Made by a program: the position numbers and the translations under genes. Shown here piece by piece: positions 18,128 to 25,771 of a stretch of 64,000 bases of DNA. The DNA is from Rhodopseudomonas pentothenatexigens (GTDB taxonomy: Bacteria; Pseudomonadota; Alphaproteobacteria; Rhizobiales; Xanthobacteraceae): NCBI RefSeq assembly GCF_900218015.1, contig NZ_UFQQ01000009.1, forward strand, positions 124,001 to 188,000. The letters are read 5' to 3'. Below the pieces are notes generated by a model. That model had not been told where the DNA came from. It made no database searches and saw only the letters and a list, made by a program, of their open reading frames with translations. How positions within the stretch are numbered: position 1 is the first letter of the stretch; each line of letters begins with the position of its first letter.

Positions 18128-20446
18128 TCACAACGGAATTCGGGCGTAGAGCGTGGTGCCCTTGCCCGGCGCAGTTTCGAGTTCGAGCGAGCCGCCGACC
18201 AGCGACAATCGCTCCCGGATGCCGAGCAGGCCGAGCCGGCTGGTCGGCTGTTTCGGACCGGTGGTGGAGAAGCCCCGGCCATCGTCTTCGACGATCATCG
18301 TCACCTCGTCGCCGCTCAGCCGCAGGATCACGCCGACCTGACGGGCGGCGGCATGGCGGACTACGTTGGTCAGCGCTTCCTGCAATACCCGGTACAGCGT
18401 GGTCTCGACCGCTGACGGCAGCCGGCGCGTGCCGAGCGTCATATGCAGATCGAACTGGATGTTGGATGTCTCGCTCCACGAATCCAGCAGGTTCTGAATC
18501 GCGGTTTGGATGCCGAGATCGTCGAGCACGCTCGGACGGATCTCCCAGGCGAGCCGGCCGGTCTGACGGCCGAGATCCGCGGTCAGACTTCGCATCTCGG
18601 CGATGCGCTGCTGCAGTTCCGGCCGGTCGCCGGCGGCTTGGCCGAGCTTGTCGAAGCCGAGCTGCAGCAGGGTCAGCGACTGCCCGAGCGTGTCGTGCAG
18701 CTCGCGGGCAATACGAAGGCGTTCGGCCTCCTGATCCTCGACGGTCCGGCGCAACACCTGCGAGAGGTCGGCCTCCACCAGCACGCGGCGATCCTTCTCT
18801 TCCTGCAGGCTCTGAGCGACATCTTTGGACCGGTTCAGGCCAACTTCGAGCTGCCGCATCAGTTGTTGTTGGAGAAGTTGCGCCGACCTCCGTTCGCGCG
18901 CGATGCCGTCGATCCGGCGTCGTACGACCTCGATCAGGGAATCGCGCAGCCGGTGAGCGGCGTCGATCTCGGCTTCGCACCAAGGGTCGCTGTGCAGCCG
19001 GACCGACTCCCGCCAATGTGCGGCGCCGCCGCTGCCCGACGCCCGCGTGCCGTCCCTGTCGACGCCCACCGGCCTGTTCGGCGCGCCGGCCCAGGTGACG
19101 TGGCGGACGACTTCGGGACGGAACCACAGCACGTAATCGCGCGGTGTGTTCGACAGCGACAGTGCGATCAGCCCGCAGGCTTGGGCTGCGAATGCTCTGG
19201 CCGGCGGAAACACCAGCGGCAGGCATTCGGTATGGAAAACGCCGTCCTGCGCCACGCCATGCAGCCAGCCGATCAAGGATGCGATCTGCGCCGCGTCCGG
19301 GGTCTGGCCGGTCCCGGTGAATTGACCGTCGATCCACAACCCGACCCCTGCCGCCGGGATGAAGCCGAGCAGGCTCGGATAGAACCGGATCAACCCCTCC
19401 GCGAGGTCGGACTCCTGGCTCATCCGCGTCACCAGTTCCTCATGAATGCGGCCGCTGTGCAGCCGCGCAGTGAGCTGCTCCGCGGCGAGCCGCGTCTCGA
19501 TCTGTGACGACGCCATCTCGCTGAACAGCGCGCATGTCTCGCGCATGCGGTAGGGCAGAAACCGCGGCGTGCGGTGGTGGCAGACCAGCAGTCCCCAGAG
19601 CTCGCCGTCGACCACGAGCGACAGCGACAACGAGGCCGCGACGCCGAGTCGAGCCAGATATTGTCTGTGGTCGGGGGAGGCACTGCGGATCGAGCTCTGG
19701 GAAAGCTCCAGCGCTGCGCCGCTGCGCGGATTGACCTCCGGCACGATGGGCGCGGCGATCGCCCGGGTGTCGGGCTGCATACTGATCCGGTTGCAGATCC
19801 CTGGCCGCTTCGGAATGTCGGGCTGCGGATCGCGCAGCCCGAGAAACGAGCCGACCTCCGGTGCCCGGCATTCTGCGATCACGTCGCAGCAGCCATCGGA
19901 AGCAAAGCGGTACACCATCACCCGGTCGAAGCCGGTCACGCGGCGTAGTTCGGTCGCCATCGCCTCGCAGAATCCCTGCACCGAAGACGCCGGCTGCACC
20001 CGCCGGATCATCGATTGCACCAGCGCGAGCGAATCGTCGGGCGGCGGCTCGCGCCGCGGATCGAATTCGGCCACCAGCAGGCCGGAGGCGTGATGGACGA
20101 TCACGTCGGTGGGGGGGGCATCCGGTGCGTTCAACGTGAATGCGTGGAGCGGCCGCTCGATTGGCCGCTCAGCCATCGCCAGGGTTCGGAGTCTGGCGAT
20201 CTGGTCGGAGGAGAATGCGGTGCTGGCTGCAGTCCCGGGCAGCAGAACCGCGGCGGTTCCCAACAGCTCCTCGGTCGCGCCTCCGGCTTGAACGATCGTC
20301 AGATCGTCCGGCGCCAATGCCAGCAATGCCGCATGGGGATGGATCGAGTCGGACGGGAATGCTCCAAGGCGCGGGCCACCAAAGTGGTCGGACTCGGGGC
20401 AGCTCGCGGGTCTGGACTCGGCCGAATTGTCAAGACCAGAGTACAT
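18128..20446 (-). CDS. Bacteriophytochrome-like sensor histidine kinase lacking the usual chromophore cysteine (BphP4 type)
   Basis: A 772-residue PAS-GAF-PHY photosensory module followed by a HisKA_3 kinase. The PAS part shows [20 protein letters not shown] (about residues 34-53), and the GAF domain [16 protein letters not shown] (the usual PASDIP appears as PQPDIP with Asp kept). The PHY-proximal core is [20 protein letters not shown]...[11 protein letters not shown]. The phosphorylated His is in [12 protein letters not shown] at about 584, and the ATP domain has DDGRGF and LLGIRERL. The residue aligned with the biliverdin-binding Cys is Gly24; the only nearby Cys is Cys16. A GTG 22 codons upstream (20512) could extend it but falls in a dyad-rich control region. 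It lies divergent from pucBA. Confidence 0.9.
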   Translation of the reverse strand: MYSGLDNSAESRPASCPESDHFGGPRLGAFPSDSIHPHAALLALAPDDLTIVQAGGATEELLGTAAVLLPGTAASTAFSSDQIARLRTLAMAERPIERPLHAFTLNAPDAPPTDVIVHHASGLLVAEFDPRREPPPDDSLALVQSMIRRVQPASSVQGFCEAMATELRRVTGFDRVMVYRFASDGCCDVIAECRAPEVGSFLGLRDPQPDIPKRPGICNRISMQPDTRAIAAPIVPEVNPRSGAALELSQSSIRSASPDHRQYLARLGVAASLSLSLVVDGELWGLLVCHHRTPRFLPYRMRETCALFSEMASSQIETRLAAEQLTARLHSGRIHEELVTRMSQESDLAEGLIRFYPSLLGFIPAAGVGLWIDGQFTGTGQTPDAAQIASLIGWLHGVAQDGVFHTECLPLVFPPARAFAAQACGLIALSLSNTPRDYVLWFRPEVVRHVTWAGAPNRPVGVDRDGTRASGSGGAAHWRESVRLHSDPWCEAEIDAAHRLRDSLIEVVRRRIDGIARERRSAQLLQQQLMRQLEVGLNRSKDVAQSLQEEKDRRVLVEADLSQVLRRTVEDQEAERLRIARELHDTLGQSLTLLQLGFDKLGQAAGDRPELQQRIAEMRSLTADLGRQTGRLAWEIRPSVLDDLGIQTAIQNLLDSWSETSNIQFDLHMTLGTRRLPSAVETTLYRVLQEALTNVVRHAAARQVGVILRLSGDEVTMIVEDDGRGFSTTGPKQPTSRLGLLGIRERLSLVGGSLELETAPGKGTTLYARIPL

Positions 20447-20466
20447 TTCGATCAACTCAATTTTCC

Positions 20467-20518
20467 GTGTCCGGGACACGTCGGACCGGTTTGAGGCTGT
20501 CCGGTATGACACGGACAG
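20467..20518. promoter_or_regulatory. Two inverted repeats upstream of the phytochrome-like kinase gene
   Basis: Two perfect 7-bp dyads lie next to each other: CGTGTCC-G-GGACACG at 20466-20480, and CTGTCCG, 8 bases, CGGACAG at 20498-20519. Both share TGTCC/GGACA half-sites. They lie within 75 bases upstream of the kinase ATG (20446) and beside the PpsR-like pair serving pucBA. They look like operators for a dimeric regulator, possibly the adjacent LuxR-type protein. Confidence 0.55.
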
Positions 20519-20525
20519 TCTCTTG

Positions 20526-20569
20526 TGTCATGTTAAATTGACAAAGATGTGTGTCAGGATACTCTTACA
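20526..20569 (+). promoter_or_regulatory. pucBA promoter with paired PpsR/CrtJ-type palindromes
   Basis: Two TGT-N12-ACA palindromes, at 20526-20543 and 20552-20569, are separated by 8 bases. The last six bases of the first site read TTGACA (20538-20543), a good -35. The weak -10 TACTCT (20560-20565) falls inside the second site after a 16-base spacer. Binding would therefore cover both promoter elements. The layout is the same as at bchC. Confidence 0.75.
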
Positions 20570-20789
20570 ATCACTCGGATGTGATCAGGGCGTGAGCGTT
20601 GATCGGCCGAGGGCTGGAAGCATCCGCATCGGCCGCACCAACGCGAGACGTCTCGTCGTTGGCGGCGGTCGATCGGGGCGAACAGGAAATGCTGAGACCA
20701 AGCGAACGAATGTTCGGCGTAGCAGCGAAAATCAACCTACGTGCAGGTTCAGCACGGCACTGATCGTAAGTCTCTCAGGAGGATTTACT

Positions 20790-20945
20790 ATGGCAGACGA
20801 TCCGAACAAGGTCTGGCCGACCGGTCTGACGATCGCGGAATCGGAAGAGCTCCACAAGCATGTGATCGACGGCACGCGCATCTTCGGTGCGATCGCCATC
20901 GTCGCTCACTTCCTGGCGTATGTTTACTCGCCCTGGCTGCACTAA
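20790..20945 (+). CDS. pucB: Light-harvesting LH2 beta apoprotein
   Basis: A 51-residue single-pass antenna protein of the inner membrane. The cytoplasmic part has [15 protein letters not shown] with His22, placed near the B800 site. The helix has AIVAHFLAY with His40, the expected ligand of B850 bacteriochlorophyll, and the C-terminus is SPWLH. AGGAGG lies 10 bases before the ATG. Length and motifs match B800-850 beta chains. It is followed after 12 bases by pucA. Upstream is a leader of over 200 bases with the PpsR-type pair. Confidence 0.96.
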   Translation: MADDPNKVWPTGLTIAESEELHKHVIDGTRIFGAIAIVAHFLAYVYSPWLH

Positions 20946-20957
20946 GGAGTCACTAAG

Positions 20958-21137
20958 ATGAATCAAGGTCGTATTTGGACTGTGGTGAAGCCGACCGTTG
21001 GTCTTCCGCTGCTGCTCGGCAGCGTCACCGTGATCGCGATCCTGGTGCACTTCGCTCTCCTGAGCAACACCACCTGGTTCCCGAAGTACTGGAACGGTAA
21101 GACCGCGGCGATCGAGAGCTCGGTCTCCATCGGCTGA
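20958..21137 (+). CDS. pucA: Light-harvesting LH2 alpha apoprotein
   Basis: A 59-residue LH2 alpha chain starting [20 protein letters not shown]. The B850 ligand is His31 in AILVHFALL. Tyr44 and Trp45 in WFPKYWNG are kept; these donate hydrogen bonds to the B850 acetyl groups in 850-nm-absorbing LH2. That predicts a normal B800-850 spectrum rather than the blue-shifted LH3/LH4 type. AAGGAG precedes the ATG, 12 bases after pucB. A terminator-like hairpin follows at 21167. Confidence 0.96.
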   Translation: MNQGRIWTVVKPTVGLPLLLGSVTVIAILVHFALLSNTTWFPKYWNGKTAAIESSVSIG

Positions 21138-21166
21138 TTCAGCTTCGTTTGAAGCTGTCGTGGCTG

Positions 21167-21190
21167 GACCGGGATCCAAGGGTCCCGGTC
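21167..21190 (+). terminator. Hairpin between pucA and pucC
   Basis: An 8-bp stem, GACCGGGA (21167-21174) with TCCCGGTC (21183-21190), and an 8-base loop, followed by GCTTGCTTTG. The T-run is weak, so it likely gives partial termination and stabilises the pucBA message, allowing lower expression of pucC and the genes after it. Confidence 0.65.
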
Positions 21191-21318
21191 GCTTGCTTTG
21201 TAGCCGGCGTACGGAGATTTGATCTGCCGCAGTTCATCTTCGGTCGCAAAGTGGTGCTGTTCGTTCGGACGCCGGCGGTCGTAGTCGCCGGGCTCACGCA
21301 AGCTGGAATTGCTGCACG

Positions 21319-22755
21319 ATGAACACAGTCAGCCAGAAGATGATGAAAGTCTGGGGTTCGCTCGGGCCCCGCTTTCTGCCTTTCGCGGATGCGGCCACGC
21401 CGGATCTGCCATTGACGCGATTGTTGCGCCTGTCGCTGTTTCAGGTGGCGGTTGGTATGTCGCTGGTGCTGCTGGTCGGCACCCTCAACCGAGTGATGAT
21501 CGTCGAGCTCAACGTGCCGGCGTCCATCGTCGGCATCATGGTTTCGCTACCACTGATTTTTGCGCCGTTCCGCGCCTTGATCGGCTTCAAGTCCGACATT
21601 CACAAATCTGCGCTGGGCTGGCGCCGGGTGCCGTTCCTTTACAAGGGCACCATGGTGCAGTTCGGCGGCTTGGCCATTCTGCCGTTCGCGCTGCTGGTGC
21701 TGTCCGGTGGCGGCGACGCGGGCCAGGCGCCGGTGTGGGTCGGGCAGGTTGCGGCGGCCGCGGCGTTCCTGCTGATCGGCGCCGGTGTGCACACTACTCA
21801 GACCGTCGGACTGGCGCTGGCGACCGATTTGGCGCCGCCGGAGTCGCGGCCGAAGGTCGTCGGCCTGATGTACACCATGCTGATGTTCGGCATGATCGCC
21901 AGCGCGATCATCTTCGGCATGCTGCTCGCCGACTTCTCGCCTGGGCGCCTGATTCAGGTGATCCAGGGTTCCGCCGTGGTCACCATCGTCCTCAACGGCA
22001 TCGCGTCGTGGAAGATGGAAGCACGGCGCCGTGACAATCCCAATCAGGCGACCGCGCATCCCGATGCGCCGAGTGGCGGCTTCCGGGAGTCGTGGGAGGC
22101 GTTCATCCATGGCCCGAATGCGATGCGCCGGCTGATTGCGGTCGGTTTCGGCACCATGGCGTTCAGCATGGAAGACGTGTTGCTCGAACCGTATGGCGGA
22201 CAGATCCTGAATCTGAGCGTCGGCGATACCACCAAGCTCACGGCAGCTTTGGCGGTCGGTGGCCTGTTGGGCTTCGGCTACGCGTCGCGCGTGCTCAGCC
22301 GTGGCGCCGATCCGTTCCGGATGGCGAGCTTCGGGGCGCTGGTTGGTATTCCTGCCTTCCTTGCGGTGATCTTCTCCGCGAGCCTGTCTTCGACAATGGC
22401 CTCGGCACTGGTGTTCGGCTTCGGGACGCTGATGATCGGCTTCGGTGCTGGTCTGTTCGGCCACGGCACGCTGACGGCGACGATGAATGCGGCCCCGAAG
22501 GATCAGGTCGGACTCGCGCTCGGTGCATGGGGCGCGGTGCAGGCTTCTGCTGCCGGTGTCGCGATCGCGCTGGGCGGTATTTTGCGCGATCTGGTAACCG
22601 CTTATGCCCCGCAGGGGTGGGGCGGCGCCGCGGCGGGTTATCACTTTGTCTATTACCTCGAACTAGTGTTGCTCATTGCGACGCTGGTGACGATGTTCCC
22701 TCTGACGCGGCGGCGCGAGACGATTCTGATGCAGGGCCAGCTGACCGGTTCCTGA
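21319..22755 (+). CDS. pucC: PucC-family light-harvesting complex assembly protein (MFS fold)
   Basis: A 478-residue membrane protein with about 12 helices, of the BCD (bacteriochlorophyll delivery) family. Markers are LFQVAVGMSLVLLVGTLNRVMIVEL (first helix), SDIHKSALGWRRVPFLYKGTMVQFGG (about residues 92-117), GVHTTQTVGLALATDLAPPESRPKVV (about 155-180) and GMIASAIIFG. These proteins are needed to assemble LH2 and may deliver pigment or shepherd subunits. It lies 181 bases after pucA and is followed by the two repeat-protein genes on the same strand. Confidence 0.93.
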   Translation: MNTVSQKMMKVWGSLGPRFLPFADAATPDLPLTRLLRLSLFQVAVGMSLVLLVGTLNRVMIVELNVPASIVGIMVSLPLIFAPFRALIGFKSDIHKSALGWRRVPFLYKGTMVQFGGLAILPFALLVLSGGGDAGQAPVWVGQVAAAAAFLLIGAGVHTTQTVGLALATDLAPPESRPKVVGLMYTMLMFGMIASAIIFGMLLADFSPGRLIQVIQGSAVVTIVLNGIASWKMEARRRDNPNQATAHPDAPSGGFRESWEAFIHGPNAMRRLIAVGFGTMAFSMEDVLLEPYGGQILNLSVGDTTKLTAALAVGGLLGFGYASRVLSRGADPFRMASFGALVGIPAFLAVIFSASLSSTMASALVFGFGTLMIGFGAGLFGHGTLTATMNAAPKDQVGLALGAWGAVQASAAGVAIALGGILRDLVTAYAPQGWGGAAAGYHFVYYLELVLLIATLVTMFPLTRRRETILMQGQLTGS

Positions 22756-22773
22756 AAGTGAGACGGAGTAACC

Positions 22774-23421
22774 ATGACGCAAATCATCGCCCGCTTGTAT
22801 GATTCCAGCAGCCGCCTGTCGGCGCTGGAAAGCGATCTGAAAAGCAACAACCTGAAATATACGGTCGTCACCTCCGGCCGTTCATCGGTCGAGGAGATCA
22901 CCGCAGCGCTGGCCAAGGCCGGCGTGTCGCGGTCCGAAGCGGCGACCTACGCCGATTACGTCCGGAAGGGCGGGGTCGTCGTCGCAGCGCAGGCCGAGTT
23001 CGGCTTCGGCGCCAAGGCGACCAAGATTCTCGACAGCTACGGGCCGAACCCGATCAGCCTGAAATCGTCGTCTTCGCGCGCCGCCGAACTGAGCGATGCC
23101 GCGCCGTTCTCGAACATGATCCACGCGCCGGTCCTGCTCGGCACCTCCGGTCCGTACAAATCCTATTCCGGTGACTTGCTGCTGGTCGACAGCGACAAGA
23201 CCTTCTCTGGTACGCCGCTGGTTATCAGCAGCGATGGCCCGTATCAGTCGTTCTCCGGAACACCGTTGTTGCTCGACAGCAGCGGCCCATACAAGTCCTT
23301 CTCCGGGACTCCTCTGTTGCTGGACACCAGCGGTCCGTACAAGTCCTACTCGGGCGAGCCGCTGTTGATCAACAACGCCACACCCTTCTCCTCCTGGCTG
23401 GGCCTGCCAGTGCTACTCTAA
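22774..23421 (+). CDS. Protein with stress-protein-like N-terminal domain and seven 16-residue repeats
   Basis: A 215-residue soluble protein of unknown function starting 18 bases after pucC, with ACGGAG before the ATG. Residues 1-95 resemble the YflT/DUF1269-type general stress fold (IARLYDSSSRLSALESDLKS and YADYVRKGGVVVAAQAEF). From about residue 110 come seven repeats of consensus GPYKS[YF]SGTPLLLDSS. The third unit is three residues short. The first and last units differ from the middle ones but resemble each other (xPFSxxxxxPVLL), as capping repeats would. No signal peptide or helix is seen. Position suggests a role with LH2; that is inference. Confidence 0.8.
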   Translation: MTQIIARLYDSSSRLSALESDLKSNNLKYTVVTSGRSSVEEITAALAKAGVSRSEAATYADYVRKGGVVVAAQAEFGFGAKATKILDSYGPNPISLKSSSSRAAELSDAAPFSNMIHAPVLLGTSGPYKSYSGDLLLVDSDKTFSGTPLVISSDGPYQSFSGTPLLLDSSGPYKSFSGTPLLLDTSGPYKSYSGEPLLINNATPFSSWLGLPVLL

Positions 23422-23436
23422 GTAAAGGAATCGACC

Positions 23437-23730
23437 ATGAGCGAAGAATACAAAGGACACTCTGGACATCCGCTGATCCTCAAGCAGGAAGGCGAATACA
23501 AGAGCTATTCCGGTGAACCGCTGATCCTGAAGCAGGAAGGCGAGTACAAGGGTTATTCCGGTACGCCGCTGATCCTCGAACAGAAGGGCGAGTATCAGAG
23601 CTTCTCCGGCACCCCGCTGGTTCTGAAGCAGGACGGTGAATACCGGGGCTTCTCCGGCATGCCGCTGATCCTGAAGCAGGACGGCGAGTACAAGTCGTTC
23701 TCCGGCTACCCGCTGCTGCTCGATATCTGA
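23437..23730 (+). CDS. Small protein made entirely of six 16-residue repeats
   Basis: A 97-residue protein. After MSE it is five full units and one 14-residue final unit of consensus EYKSYSG[ETY]PLILKQ[ED]G. It is a stripped-down paralogue of the repeat domain in the preceding gene, 15 bases upstream, but more charged (Lys, Glu and Gln instead of Asp and Ser). AAAGGAA precedes the ATG. No signal, helix or catalytic motif is present. Regular [YF]SG-x-PL-x-L units suggest a short beta-strand and turn per repeat, as in a beta-solenoid or a closed beta ring. I know of no assigned function. Confidence 0.8.
   Translation: MSEEYKGHSGHPLILKQEGEYKSYSGEPLILKQEGEYKGYSGTPLILEQKGEYQSFSGTPLVLKQDGEYRGFSGMPLILKQDGEYKSFSGYPLLLDI
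23446..23727 (+). repeat. Tandem 48-base coding repeats
   Basis: Five full 48-base units and a partial sixth lie in frame and encode the 16-residue repeats of the small repeat protein. Units differ mostly at third codon positions (for example CCGCTGATCCTGAAGCAGGA recurring nearly unchanged). This indicates duplication with protein-level conservation rather than a CRISPR array or recent slippage. Confidence 0.8.
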
Positions 23731-23756
23731 GTCGGCAAGCATCACAGGTCCCATGA

Positions 23757-23782
23757 CGCCGCGGGCAGCAATGTCCGCGGCG
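23757..23782 (+). terminator. Hairpin after the repeat-protein genes
   Basis: CGCCGCGG (23757-23764) pairs with CCGCGGCG (23775-23782) over a 10-base loop, followed by CCGTGCGTTTGGG. It has little U-run, so termination is probable but not certain. It suggests the pucC-repeat unit ends before the flavin monooxygenase gene. Confidence 0.5.
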
Positions 23783-23870
23783 CCGTGCGTTTGGGTCGCA
23801 AGAAAATGCTGGGCAAACGCGCGCCCAGCGGTCAATCTGTTTCCAACGACACAAGAAAAGTCGAGGAAAC

Positions 23871-25412
23871 ATGACCCAAGCTGCCTCCGCTGCGCCCCGC
23901 AGCGCCGCGGCGTCCGCGCCGTTCAGCGGTCCCGCTCCCCAAACCGACTGCGAACATGTCGACGTCCTGATCGTCGGCGCCGGAATTTCCGGCATCGGTG
24001 CAGCCTATCACCTGACGACGCAGTGCCCCGGCACACGTTTTGCGGTGCTCGAAGCCCAGGATGGCTTCGGCGGCACCTGGCGGACCCATCGCTATCCAGG
24101 TATCCGCTCCGACAGCGATCTCTACACGTTCGGCTATCGCTTCAAGCCGTGGACCGGCAAGCCGATCGCGACGGCTGCCGAGATCCGCGACTATCTCGGT
24201 GAAGTGATCGCCGAGCACGATCTTGCCGGCCATATCCGCTACCGCCACCGCATCGTGTCGGCGAGCTGGTCGAGCGAGGACGCCTGCTGGACGATCGAGG
24301 CGCTGCGCGGCGAGGGCGGGGAGGTGGTGCGCTTCACCGCCAACTTCCTGTGGATGTGTCAGGGCTACTATCGCCACAGCGAAGGCTACACCCCGGAGTG
24401 GCCGGGCATGGCCGAGTTCGAGGGACGGATCGTCCACCCACAGACCTGGCCGGATGACCTCGACATTTCCGGCAAGCGGGTGATCGTGATCGGGTCCGGC
24501 GCGACGGCCGCGACTCTGGTGCCGTCGATCGCCCCTGCGGCTGAACACGTCACGGTCCTGCAGCGCTCGCCGACCTATTTCATTCCCGGCCGCAACAAGA
24601 TCGAGATCGCCGACACGCTGCGCGAGCTCGGCATCTCCGAGGATTGGATCCACGAGATCGTCCGTCGCAAGATCCTGTTCGATCAGGCGACCTTCACCCG
24701 CCGCTCGATGACCGAGCCCGAGGTGGTGAAACAGGAGCTGCTGGCGGGCGTGCGCGCGCATCTCGGGCCCGATGCCGACCTCGATCCGCATTTCATGCCG
24801 AGCTACCGGCCGTGGCGGCAGCGCATCGCCTTCGTTCCGGATGGCGATCTGTTCAAGGCGATTGCGTCGGGCAAGGCCTCGGTGGTCACCGACGAGATCG
24901 AGCGCTTCACCGCGACCGGGATCAGGCTGAAGTCCGGTGAGACGCTGGAGGCCGATATCGTCGTCACCGCTACCGGCTTCAACCTCAATGTGCTCGGCGA
25001 CATCGCGTTTTCGATCGACGGCGAGCCGCTGGATTTCGCCGAGACCGTCACCTATCGCGGCATGATGTTCACCGGGGTGCCGAACATGGCCTGGGTGTTC
25101 GGCTATTTCCGTGCGAGCTGGACGCTGCGCGCCGACCTGGTTGCGGACTTCGTCTGCCGGCTGCTGAGCCATATGAAGGCCCAGGGCTATCGCAGCGTGG
25201 TCCCGGCGCTGCGGCCGGAGGACCGCGACATGCCGCTGCTGCCATGGATCGATCCGGAAAACTTCAATCCGGGGTACCTGATGCGCGGCATGCACCTGTT
25301 GCCAAGGCGCGGTGACAAGCCGGAGTGGCAGCACAGCCAAGATTATTGGACCGAGAAGGACCAGTTCCCGGCGATCGATCTCACCGATCCCGCCTTCGTG
25401 TACGCGGCCTGA
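23871..25412 (+). CDS. Flavin-containing monooxygenase (Baeyer-Villiger type)
   Basis: A 513-residue FAD/NADPH enzyme. The FAD-binding fold is VLIVGAGISGIGAAYHL (about residues 32-48), with FGGTWRTHRYPGIRSDSD following. The NADPH fold is VIVIGSGATAATLVPS (about 204-219), and the ATG-type motif is VVTATGFNLNVLG (about 364-376). The FMO/BVMO fingerprint between the nucleotide folds appears as FEGRIVHPQTWPD. GAGGAAAC precedes the ATG. It is the last plus-strand gene of the puc region but sits behind a hairpin and a 140-base gap, so it may be independent. The substrate is unknown. Confidence 0.88.
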   Translation: MTQAASAAPRSAAASAPFSGPAPQTDCEHVDVLIVGAGISGIGAAYHLTTQCPGTRFAVLEAQDGFGGTWRTHRYPGIRSDSDLYTFGYRFKPWTGKPIATAAEIRDYLGEVIAEHDLAGHIRYRHRIVSASWSSEDACWTIEALRGEGGEVVRFTANFLWMCQGYYRHSEGYTPEWPGMAEFEGRIVHPQTWPDDLDISGKRVIVIGSGATAATLVPSIAPAAEHVTVLQRSPTYFIPGRNKIEIADTLRELGISEDWIHEIVRRKILFDQATFTRRSMTEPEVVKQELLAGVRAHLGPDADLDPHFMPSYRPWRQRIAFVPDGDLFKAIASGKASVVTDEIERFTATGIRLKSGETLEADIVVTATGFNLNVLGDIAFSIDGEPLDFAETVTYRGMMFTGVPNMAWVFGYFRASWTLRADLVADFVCRLLSHMKAQGYRSVVPALRPEDRDMPLLPWIDPENFNPGYLMRGMHLLPRRGDKPEWQHSQDYWTEKDQFPAIDLTDPAFVYAA

Positions 25413-25771
25413 AGCCGCGAGCCTTTGTCACAAATCCTGCGCGGACGGTTGTCGCCAAACCGACAGCCGATTCGGCGGGGGATGGCGAGTTAATCATCGG
25501 TTAATTGCGCAGCAGTCCATTAACCTGCGGCGTTTGTTCGCATTTTTCCAGATTCACGGAGGTGTGACACGGCGAAAGCCGAGGCGGATCAGGCGGTTCC
25601 CCGTCGTGTGACATTGCGCCGCCACCACCCCATGTTGTGCTGCACAAATTAGCGATTAACATCTGTTCATCAGTCGCTTCCACGATCGAGGACGGCTGTC
25701 GGCGGTCTGTGGTCGCTGATGGTCCGGGCCTTGCTTTGATCGGGGCGAGGCGAACGGAATGAGGTTTTCCA
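25413..25771. other. Intergenic region upstream of the RND efflux operon
   Basis: No gene is supported in these 359 bases. Around 25490-25510 the motif GGTTAATTGC and the nearby AGTTAATCATC are short AT-rich repeats of GTTAAT, of the kind often bound by TetR-type repressors of efflux pumps. No regulator gene is adjacent, so this is only a hint. The promoter for the pump genes must lie here. Confidence 0.35.

Noticed and set aside
20447-20512. GTG-initiated extension of the phytochrome-like kinase
   Set aside because: It would run across two perfect dyads that look like operators, and adds residues unlike known phytochrome N-termini; the ATG at 20446 is preferred, though not proven.
23446-23727. 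Regular 48-base repeats considered as a CRISPR array
   Set aside because: No spacers between units; the repeats are contiguous, in frame and code for a 16-residue protein unit.
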